In this document: piece by piece, positions 57,612 through 64,000 of the stretch
How positions within the stretch are numbered: position 1 is the stretch's first letter
How the letters are laid out: the number at the start of each line of letters is the position of its first letter
Assembly: GCF_004402705.1 (NCBI RefSeq)
Contig: NZ_SOFM01000006.1
Coordinates: 1-64,000, forward strand
DNA length: 64,000 nt
Reading direction: 5' to 3'
Source of the DNA: Cryobacterium mannosilyticum
GTDB lineage: Bacteria > Actinomycetota > Actinomycetes > Actinomycetales > Microbacteriaceae
Position numbers and translations under genes: made by a program
The notes under the pieces: model-generated
Seen by the model: the letters and a program-made list of their open reading frames with translations, nothing else
What the model was told of the DNA's origin: nothing
Database searches by the model: none

Positions 57612-57617
57612 TAAAGT
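57612..57617 (+). promoter_or_regulatory. -10 box (TAAAGT) of proS, leaderless type
   Basis: TAAAGT ends 6 nt before the GTG at 57624. Confidence 0.5.
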
Positions 57618-57623
57618 AGGGGG

Positions 57624-59387
57624 GTGCCTATTCGTATGTCCAACTACTTCCTCCGAACCCTCCGCGAAGACCCCTCGGACGCCGAGGTCACCAGCCACCG
57701 CCTGCTCGTGCGGGCCGGCTACATCCGCCGCCAGGCCCCGGGCATCTTCGCCTGGCTGCCGCTCGGCCTGCGGGTGAAGAACAAGATCGAGACGATCGTG
57801 CGCGAGGAGATGGCCGCGGCCGGCGCCTTCGAGGTGCATTTCCCTGCCCTCCTGCCACGCGAGCCCTACGAGGTCACCGGGCGCTGGGACGAATACGGCG
57901 ACGGCCTGTTCCGCCTCCAGGATCGCAAGGGCAGCGACCTGCTCCTCGCCCCCACCCACGAGGAGGTCTTCACCCTGCTCGTGAAGGACCTCTACAACAG
58001 CTACAAGGACCTGCCCCTGTCGATCTACCAGATCCAGGACAAGTACCGCGACGAGGCCCGGCCGAGGGCCGGACTCCTCCGCGGCCGCGAGTTCACCATG
58101 AAGGACGCCTACTCCTTCGACTACACGGATGCCGGCCTCGACGTGAGCTACCAGGCCCAGCGCGACGCCTACGAGCGCATCTTCACCCGGCTCGGCCTCG
58201 AGTACGTCATCGTCAAGGCGGATGCCGGCGCGATGGGCGGATCCCGCAGCGAGGAGTTCCTGCACCCCACCGCCGTCGGCGAAGACACCTTCGTGCGCTC
58301 GGCCGGCGGCTACGCAGCCAACGTCGAGGCGTTCACCACGCTGGCCCCTCCCGCCATCGACTGGGCGCCGATCCCGGCCGCCGAGGTGCACGACACCCCC
58401 GACACTCCGACGATCCAGACCCTCGTCGACCGGGCCAACGACGCCCACCCCCGCCCGGACGGCCGGGAGTGGACCGCGGCCGACACGCTCAAGAACGTCG
58501 TGCTCGCGCTCACCCACCCCGACGGCTCCCGCAAGCTGGTCATCATCGGCCTGCCCGGCGACCGCGAGGTCGACCTCAAGCGGGTCGAGGTCGCGTTCGC
58601 CCCGGCCGAGGCCGAGGCCGCCAACGAAGCCGACCTGGCCAGGCACCCCGGACTCGTCAAGGGCTACATCGGCCCGTGGTCGAAGAGCGGCGCGGTGCTC
58701 GGCGAAAAGTCGGTCACCGGCATCCGCTACCTGGTCGACCCCCGCGTGGTCGACGGTACCGAGTGGATCACCGGCGCCAACGAACAGGGCCGCCACGTCT
58801 TCGGGCTGGTCGCCGGCCGCGACTTCCAGGTCGACGGCACGGTCGAGGCCGCCGATGTCCGGGCCGGCGACCCGGCACCGGACGGCTCCGGCCCGGTCGA
58901 GCTCACCCGCGGGATGGAGATCGGCCACGTGTTCCAGCTCGGCCGCAAGTACGCGGAGGCGCTCGGACTCAAGGTGCTCGACGAGAACGGCAAGCTCGTC
59001 ACCGTCACGATGGGGTCTTACGGCATCGGCGTCACCCGCATCCTCGCGATCATCGCCGAGCTCAACAACGACGCGAAGGGCCTGATCTGGCCCGAAACCG
59101 TGGCGCCGTTCGACGTGCATGTGATCGCCACCGGGCGGGACGAGGTCGTCTTCGACACCTCGGAGGCCGTGGTCGCGGCGATCGAGGCCACCGGCCGTGA
59201 GGTGCTCTACGACGACCGCCGCAAGGTGTCGCCCGGCGTCAAATTCGGCGACGCCGAACTGATCGGCGTGCCGAGCATCGTCATCGTCGGCCGCGGGGCC
59301 GCGGACGGCATCGTCGAACTCTGGGACCGTCGCACGGGCGAGCGCACCCAGGTCGCCGTCGCGGATGTCGCCGCCAGCTTCGGCTAG
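57624..59387 (+). CDS. proS: Prolyl-tRNA synthetase
   Basis: Charges tRNA-Pro. 587 residues, bacterial type with an inserted editing domain. Class II motifs: LFRLQDRKGSDLLLAPTHEEVFT (motif 1/2 region), YQIQDKYRDEARPRAGLLRGREFTMKDAYSFD (motif 2), and TMGSYGIGVTRILAIIAE (motif 3); the anticodon-binding domain fills the last ~120 residues. Start GTG 57624 (PIRMSNYFLRTLREDP); the inner ATG at 57636 is possible but related proteins include the short extension. Leaderless. Confidence 0.95.
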   Translation: MPIRMSNYFLRTLREDPSDAEVTSHRLLVRAGYIRRQAPGIFAWLPLGLRVKNKIETIVREEMAAAGAFEVHFPALLPREPYEVTGRWDEYGDGLFRLQDRKGSDLLLAPTHEEVFTLLVKDLYNSYKDLPLSIYQIQDKYRDEARPRAGLLRGREFTMKDAYSFDYTDAGLDVSYQAQRDAYERIFTRLGLEYVIVKADAGAMGGSRSEEFLHPTAVGEDTFVRSAGGYAANVEAFTTLAPPAIDWAPIPAAEVHDTPDTPTIQTLVDRANDAHPRPDGREWTAADTLKNVVLALTHPDGSRKLVIIGLPGDREVDLKRVEVAFAPAEAEAANEADLARHPGLVKGYIGPWSKSGAVLGEKSVTGIRYLVDPRVVDGTEWITGANEQGRHVFGLVAGRDFQVDGTVEAADVRAGDPAPDGSGPVELTRGMEIGHVFQLGRKYAEALGLKVLDENGKLVTVTMGSYGIGVTRILAIIAELNNDAKGLIWPETVAPFDVHVIATGRDEVVFDTSEAVVAAIEATGREVLYDDRRKVSPGVKFGDAELIGVPSIVIVGRGAADGIVELWDRRTGERTQVAVADVAASFG

Positions 59388-59405
59388 GTTCGCGGCTCAG
59401 TTCCG

Positions 59406-59441
59406 GGAAGCGGGCGCATGTTCCACCGTGCGCCCGCTTCC
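59406..59441 (+). terminator. 13-bp hairpin after proS
   Basis: GGAAGCGGGCGCA (59406-59418) pairs perfectly with 59429-59441 across a 10-nt loop, 18 nt after the proS stop. No T-tract follows, as is common for terminators of GC-rich actinobacteria. Confidence 0.65.
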
Positions 59442-59536
59442 ACACCGTGTGCCGCGAGGCCGTGGAGTCGGGTACCGTAGAGGGGAGCCCGCTGCGCAGT
59501 TTCGCGGCGGCAAGATCTGAACAGAGGAGGCCGGCC

Positions 59537-60544
59537 ATGGACATCGACCTCAGCGTGTTGCGGCAAATGGAGCGCGAGAAAGAGATTCCCTTCGAGGAGC
59601 TCGTGCAGATTATTGAGCAAGCAATTCTCACGGCCTATCAGAAGCACACCCACCAGGGTGAAGCTTCCAAGGCCGTCGAGGAAGTGCCGGAAGCGCGTGT
59701 CGTACTCGACCGCAAGTCCGGACACGTCGACATTTTTGTGCCCGAACACGACGAAGAGGGCAACGTCATCGGCGAAGCCGTCGACAACCCCACCGACTTC
59801 GGCCGGATTGCGGCCTACGCCGCCAAGCAGGTCATCAACCAGCGTCTGCGGGACCTGGCCGACGACGCAGTGCTCGGCGAGTTCAAGGGTCGTGAGGGCG
59901 AGATCGTCGCCGGGATCATCCAGCAGGGACCCAACCCGCGCATGATCCACGTCGACCTGGGCACGATCGAAGCGATCCTGCCGCCCGAGGAGCAGGTGCC
60001 CGGCGAGAGCTACGTACACGGCTCCCGCATCCGCGTCTACGTGACGGCGGTCGGCAAGGGACTCAAGGGCCCGCAGATCACGGTCTCGCGCACGCATCCG
60101 TCGCTGGTGCGTCGCCTGTTCGCGCTCGAGGTTCCCGAGATCGCCAGCGGAGTCGTCGAGATCGTGTCGCTCGCCCGTGAGGCCGGCCACCGCACCAAGA
60201 TGGCGGTCCGCGCCACCGAGCCCGGCGTCAACGCCAAGGGTGCCTGCATCGGCGAACTCGGCCAGCGCGTGCGCGCCGTCACCGCCGAGCTCAACAACGA
60301 GAAGATCGACATCGTCGACTACTCGCCCGACCTGGCCACCTTCGTCGCGAGCGCGCTGTCTCCCGCCAAGGTCACCAGTGCCTACGTCATCGACGAGTCC
60401 ATCAAGGCCGTCCGCGCCCTCGTTCCCGACTACCAGCTTTCGCTGGCGATCGGCAAGGAAGGCCAGAATGCCCGCCTCGCGGCCAAGCTCACGGGTGCGA
60501 AAATCGACATCCAGCCGGACAGCATTCTGGAGGACACCGAATAG
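59537..60544 (+). CDS. nusA: Transcription termination/antitermination factor NusA
   Basis: Binds RNA polymerase and nascent RNA to control pausing and termination. 335 residues in the usual actinobacterial short form: N-terminal polymerase-binding domain (MDIDLSVLRQMEREKEIPFEELVQIIE), S1 domain (GREGEIVAGIIQQGPN), and two KH domains (SRTHPSLVRRLFALEVPEIASG, AIGKEGQNARLAAKLTG), without the acidic C-terminal repeats of E. coli. GAGGAGG precedes ATG 59537 by 8 nt. First gene of nusA-ylxR-infB. No rimP gene lies upstream. Confidence 0.96.
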   Translation: MDIDLSVLRQMEREKEIPFEELVQIIEQAILTAYQKHTHQGEASKAVEEVPEARVVLDRKSGHVDIFVPEHDEEGNVIGEAVDNPTDFGRIAAYAAKQVINQRLRDLADDAVLGEFKGREGEIVAGIIQQGPNPRMIHVDLGTIEAILPPEEQVPGESYVHGSRIRVYVTAVGKGLKGPQITVSRTHPSLVRRLFALEVPEIASGVVEIVSLAREAGHRTKMAVRATEPGVNAKGACIGELGQRVRAVTAELNNEKIDIVDYSPDLATFVASALSPAKVTSAYVIDESIKAVRALVPDYQLSLAIGKEGQNARLAAKLTGAKIDIQPDSILEDTE

Positions 60545-60552
60545 GGGGTACG

Positions 60553-60810
60553 ATGGAACCCGTTAGAACGTGCATTGGATGCCGTTCGCGCGCCCCTCGA
60601 TCCTCACTTCTGAGGGTTGTAGCCCGGGAATCGGAACTCGTGGTGGATGAAACCGCCACTCTGCCGGGGCGAGGTGCGTGGTTGCATCCCACCGCCGCGT
60701 GCTTCCAGGACGCACTGCGGCGACACGCTTTCGGGCGTGCCCTTCGCGTGACCAGGTCTTTGGGCGCGAAACAACTAGAGAACAGGCTGAACTGGCTAAT
60801 GGATAACTAA
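60553..60810 (+). CDS. ylxR: YlxR family (DUF448) nucleic-acid-binding protein
   Basis: An 85-residue YlxR protein with the family signature near the start (RTCIGCRSRAPRSSLLRVVA) and GRGAWLHPTAACFQDALRRHAFGRALR. Homologues bind RNA or act on RNase P; its fixed place between nusA and infB is conserved across Gram-positive bacteria. 8 nt after nusA; GGGGG precedes the ATG. Confidence 0.93.
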   Translation: MEPVRTCIGCRSRAPRSSLLRVVARESELVVDETATLPGRGAWLHPTAACFQDALRRHAFGRALRVTRSLGAKQLENRLNWLMDN

Positions 60811-60886
60811 TGAGCGGCTCGAAATGAGACCCGTCCGTTACTAACGGTCTGCCCCTTTCCGGGTGCAGGCCCGGAACAGGAGAATT

Positions 60887-63751
60887 GTGGCTGCGAAACC
60901 ACGCGTACACGAGATCGCAACTGAGCTCGGTGTCGACAGCAAGGTAGCCCTTGCGAAACTGAAAGAGATGGGCGAGTTCGTCAAAGGACCGTCCAGTAGC
61001 GTTGAACCCCCCGTCGCGCGCCGTTTGCGCGCCGCGCTTCAGGCCGACGGTGTGACCGGCACCGCGGCATCCACCACTTCAGCGGCTCCCGCCGGCACTG
61101 CGCCGGTCGCCGCTTCACCCGCGAAGCCGGGCGGCGCACGTCCGTCGCCGGCCAAGCTCGCCGTCAAGCCGGGCGCGCGCCCGGTCGCGGAGGTCGCCGT
61201 CGAGGTTCCCGCCGCTGACGCACCGCCGATGCCGTCCGCTCCGCTGACGGTCGCCGAGCGCCAGGCCCAGGCCGCAGAGAAGGCCGCCGCCGCCGAGAAG
61301 GCTGCAGCGGCCGACAAGGCAGCAGCAGCCGCTGCTGAGGCTGCGCCCGTGACGGATGCCCAGGCACCCGGCACGGACGGCGCGACCCCGGTCGCAGCCA
61401 AGCCCGGCGTCTCCGTTCCGAAGCCGCCGTCCGCGCGCCCCGGCAACAACCCCTTCGCCAGCAACCAGGGCATGGGCAAGACCCCGAGCCCGCGCCCCGG
61501 CAACAACCCGTTCGCCAGCGCACAGGGCATGGGCCAGCGCCCGGCCTCGACCACGTCCCCGAGCAACATCCCGCGCCCGGCGGCGCCGCGCCCCGGTGCG
61601 CCCCGTCCGGGTGGACCCGGCCAGGCGGCGCGTCCGACCGGCTTCGGCCAGCGTCCGGGCGCCTTCCAGCGTCCCGGCGGAGCACCGGGCGGCGCCGGCG
61701 GCGCACGTCCCGGCTTCCAGCGCCCCGGTGGCGCGCCGGCCGGTGCCCCCGGTTTCGGCCCGCCCCGTCCGGCAGGTGGTGGCGGTGCAGGTGGCCGTGG
61801 CCGCGGCCCCGGCGGCGGAACCGCTGGTGCGTTCGGTCGCGGTGGCGGCAAGAACAAGGCTCGCAAGTCCAAGCGGACGAAGAGGGCAGAGTTCGAGCTG
61901 CGCGAGGCCCCGTCGCTGGGTGGCGTGAGCGTTCCCCGTGGCGACGGCGGAACCGTGGTGCGTCTGCGCCGCGGCGCGTCGATCACGGACTTCGCCGACA
62001 AGATCGACGCGAGCCCCGGAAACCTGGTGACCGTGCTGTTCCACCTCGGTGAAATGGCGACGGCGACGGAGTCCCTCGACGAGGCGACCTTCGACGTGCT
62101 CGGCAGCGAGCTCGGCTACAAGATTCAGATGGTCTCGCCCGATGACGAGGACCGTGAGCTTCTGCTTGCCTTTGACATCGACATCGACCAGGAGCTCGAA
62201 GACGAGACCGACGAAGAACTCTTCGCTCGGCCTCCCGTCGTCACGGTCATGGGTCACGTCGACCACGGTAAGACCGCGCTCCTCGACGCCATCCGCAACG
62301 CGAAGGTGGCCGCGGGCGAAGCCGGCGGAATCACCCAGCACATCGGTGCGTACCAGGTCGTCACCGAGCACGAGGGCATCGAACGCGCCATCACCTTCAT
62401 CGACACACCTGGCCACGAGGCGTTCACCGCCATGCGTGCCCGTGGTGCGCAGGTCACCGACATCGCGATCCTCGTGGTCGCGGCGGACGACGGCATCATG
62501 CCGCAGACGATTGAGGCGCTCAACCACGCCCAGGCCGCCAACGTGCCGATCGTGGTCGCAGTGAACAAGATCGACAAGCCAGGCGCCAACCCGCAGAAGG
62601 TGCGCCAGCAGCTCACCGAATTCGGACTCGTCGCCGAGGAATACGGCGGAGACGTCATGTTCGTCGACGTGTCGGCCAAGCAGGGCATCGGCATCCAGGA
62701 AATCCTGAACGCCGTTCTGCTCACCGCAGACGCCGGCCTCGACCTGCGCGCCAACCCCGACAAGGACGCTCGCGGCGTGGCCATCGAGGCTCGCCTCGAC
62801 AAGGGCCGCGGTGCCGTGGCAACCGTGCTCATCCAGTCGGGAACCCTGCACGTCGGAGACTCCATCGTGGCGGGAACGGCCTACGGCCGGGTTCGTGCGA
62901 TGGCCGACGAGAACGGCGTCCCCGTGCTCGCCGCGACCCCGTCCAGGGCCGTCCAGGTTCAGGGCCTCTCCAGCGTTCCGCGCGCCGGTGACACCTTCCT
63001 CGTGATCGAGGAGGACCGCACCGCCCGTCAGATCGCCGAGAAGCGCGAAGCCGCCGAGCGCAACGCCCTGCTGGCCAAGGCCCGCAAGCGGATCAGCCTC
63101 GAGGACTTCACCCGTGCACTCGAAGAGGGCAAGGTCGAGTCGCTCAACCTCATCATCAAGGGTGACGTGTCCGGTGCTGTTGAAGCCCTGGAAGAGTCGC
63201 TCCTCAAGATCGAGGTCGACGATTCGGTTCAGCTGCGCATCATCCACCGCGGTGTCGGTGCGGTCACGGAGAGCGACGTCAACCTCGCCACCGTCGACAA
63301 CGCCATCATCATCGGCTTCAACGTTCGCCCCGACACGAAGGCACGCGAACGCGCCGCCCGTGAAGGTGTGGACGTGCGCTTCTACTCCGTCATCTACAAC
63401 GCACTCGAGGACATCGAGAACTCCCTCAAGGGAATGCTCAAGCCCGAGTTCGAAGAGGTGCAGAGTGGTGTCGCCGAGATCCGCGAGGTGTTCAGCTCCT
63501 CCAAGTTCGGGAACGTCGCCGGTGTCATCGTTCGCTCGGGTGTCATCACGAGGAACGCCAAGGCGCGGGTCATCCGCAACGGCATCGTCGTGGGAGACAA
63601 CCTGGGCATCGAGTCGCTGCGCCGGTTCAAGGACGACGTCACCGAGGTCCGCACGGACTTCGAGTGTGGTATCGGCCTGGGCAAGTTCAACGACATCCAG
63701 ATCGGTGACGAGATCGAGACGATCGAAATGAAGGAAAAGCCGCGGGTCTAG
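60887..63751 (+). CDS. infB: Translation initiation factor IF-2
   Basis: GTPase delivering initiator tRNA to the ribosome. 954 residues. The N-terminal domain (RVHEIATELGVDSKVALAKLKEMGEF) is followed by a long disordered Ala/Pro/Gly/Arg-rich region (about 60-330) with duplicated RPGNNPFAS blocks and many RPGG units; then GTPase motifs G1 GHVDHGKT (about 455), G2 GGITQHIGAY, G3 DTPGHEAF, G4 NKID and G5 SAK, and the C1/C2 domains. GTG 60887 with AGGAG is the family start; a codon further upstream at 60863 is not. Ends before a large hairpin. Confidence 0.96.
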   Translation: MAAKPRVHEIATELGVDSKVALAKLKEMGEFVKGPSSSVEPPVARRLRAALQADGVTGTAASTTSAAPAGTAPVAASPAKPGGARPSPAKLAVKPGARPVAEVAVEVPAADAPPMPSAPLTVAERQAQAAEKAAAAEKAAAADKAAAAAAEAAPVTDAQAPGTDGATPVAAKPGVSVPKPPSARPGNNPFASNQGMGKTPSPRPGNNPFASAQGMGQRPASTTSPSNIPRPAAPRPGAPRPGGPGQAARPTGFGQRPGAFQRPGGAPGGAGGARPGFQRPGGAPAGAPGFGPPRPAGGGGAGGRGRGPGGGTAGAFGRGGGKNKARKSKRTKRAEFELREAPSLGGVSVPRGDGGTVVRLRRGASITDFADKIDASPGNLVTVLFHLGEMATATESLDEATFDVLGSELGYKIQMVSPDDEDRELLLAFDIDIDQELEDETDEELFARPPVVTVMGHVDHGKTALLDAIRNAKVAAGEAGGITQHIGAYQVVTEHEGIERAITFIDTPGHEAFTAMRARGAQVTDIAILVVAADDGIMPQTIEALNHAQAANVPIVVAVNKIDKPGANPQKVRQQLTEFGLVAEEYGGDVMFVDVSAKQGIGIQEILNAVLLTADAGLDLRANPDKDARGVAIEARLDKGRGAVATVLIQSGTLHVGDSIVAGTAYGRVRAMADENGVPVLAATPSRAVQVQGLSSVPRAGDTFLVIEEDRTARQIAEKREAAERNALLAKARKRISLEDFTRALEEGKVESLNLIIKGDVSGAVEALEESLLKIEVDDSVQLRIIHRGVGAVTESDVNLATVDNAIIIGFNVRPDTKARERAAREGVDVRFYSVIYNALEDIENSLKGMLKPEFEEVQSGVAEIREVFSSSKFGNVAGVIVRSGVITRNAKARVIRNGIVVGDNLGIESLRRFKDDVTEVRTDFECGIGLGKFNDIQIGDEIETIEMKEKPRV
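61436..61540 (+). repeat. Duplicated block in the disordered region of IF-2
   Basis: Two neighbouring in-frame copies encode RPGNNPFAS-x-QGMG (first copy ~61438-61480, second ~61495-61536). Low-complexity expansion inside the poorly conserved linker; no effect on the GTPase core. Confidence 0.7.
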
Positions 63752-63771
63752 TCCTTCGCTGGTGGGTCTCC

Positions 63772-63842
63772 GCTCGATCCCCCCTAAAAAGGGAAGAGAG
63801 CGGGGACCCCTACCCCGATTCCCTTTTTTGGGGGGATCGAGC
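63772..63842 (+). terminator. 24-bp hairpin with nested stem between infB and rbfA
   Basis: 63772-63795 pairs with 63819-63842 with one mismatch; the 23-nt loop contains a second stem, CGGGG (63801-63805) with CCCCG (63813-63817). The arms carry a run of six C against six G and A5 against T6. It begins 21 nt after the infB stop. It could terminate or attenuate, process the mRNA, or form a cruciform. Confidence 0.7.
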
Positions 63843-63934
63843 TGCGACAGCGTACCGCAGATACCGAACCGTCAGTCCGATGGTTGGGGAGAGCTAAGAG
63901 CGGCAGAAGTTTTTCGACAATAGGAGTAGTTACC

Positions 63935-64000
63935 ATGGCAGATCCGGCACGCGCCAGGAAGATGGCCGACCGCATCAAGGTCATCGTGGCCAAACGGCTC
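63935..64000 (+). CDS. rbfA: Ribosome-binding factor A, 5' end only
   Basis: The first 22 codons of a gene cut by the window edge (ADPARARKMADRIKVIVAKRL). The helix with ARKMADRIK and the position right after infB identify rbfA, a 30S maturation and cold-adaptation factor. AGGAG lies 8 nt before the ATG. Confidence 0.85.
   Translation, partial: MADPARARKMADRIKVIVAKRL

Noticed and set aside
1..64000. tRNA, rRNA or riboswitch genes
   Set aside because: No cloverleaf with a GGTTCGAATCC-like T-arm, and no known RNA motif was recognised in the gaps between genes. This was read by eye only.

Overview
This 64 kb window is high-GC, densely coded DNA from an actinobacterium. The best guess is a Microbacteriaceae-type Micrococcales: it has the actinobacterial orders dxr/rip/ispG/proS and nusA/ylxR/infB/rbfA, MarP, DUF4192, PucR, a PknB-like kinase/PP2C/FHA set, and TANNNT-type -10 boxes directly in front of many start codons. 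I found 51 genes (the last one cut by the window edge). No rRNA, tRNA, CRISPR array or transposase was recognised, and no gene-free stretch exceeds 300 bases.

Layout. 0.2-1.7 kb: an iron-sulfur (6-4)-type photolyase. 1.7-8.3 kb: a PucR regulator divergent from an operon of a GNAT acetyltransferase, an N-acylamino-acid racemase-type enolase and a polar amino-acid ABC importer, which fits D-amino-acid or N-acyl-amino-acid use. 8.4-9.6 kb: an orphan Pvc16-like protein fused to a degenerate AAA domain, plus a small unknown. 9.7-17.9 kb: housekeeping and metabolic genes (DUF429, sugar porter, RNase HI, Nudix, MarP, DUF4192, class III aminotransferase with its Lrp regulator).

18.2-36.1 kb is the most notable region: nine co-directional genes (FHA, PP2C phosphatase, Ser/Thr kinase, 1,967-residue beta-propeller/Ig/Fn3 protein, MoxR, DUF58, transglutaminase-like membrane protein, zinc-ribbon/FHA, EccC-like FtsK/SpoIIIE ATPase), several joined by 4-bp start/stop overlaps. 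It resembles the bifidobacterial PFNA cluster (kinase, Fn3 protein, AAA ATPase, DUF58, transglutaminase, phosphatase) with a type VII secretion-like motor added. The transglutaminase domain has lost its catalytic Cys and His. I infer a phospho-regulated cell-envelope complex.

36.1-46.1 kb: alanine dehydrogenase, a spermidine/putrescine ABC importer, an L-asparaginase II-family protein and two GABA transaminases flanking an OsmC protein, i.e. nitrogen scavenging. 46.2-59.4 kb: an acyltransferase and the MEP/aminoacylation genes dxr, rip1, ispG and proS, interrupted by a reversed kinase/lipoprotein/epimerase block, a two-component system with a candidate operator shared with a SHOCT protein, and a thiolase. 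59.5-64.0 kb: nusA, ylxR, infB and the start of rbfA, with a very long hairpin before rbfA.

Starts were chosen from Shine-Dalgarno sequences, operon overlaps, family lengths or a -10 box 6-7 nt upstream (leaderless). Family assignments rest on motifs read by eye; no database search was possible.
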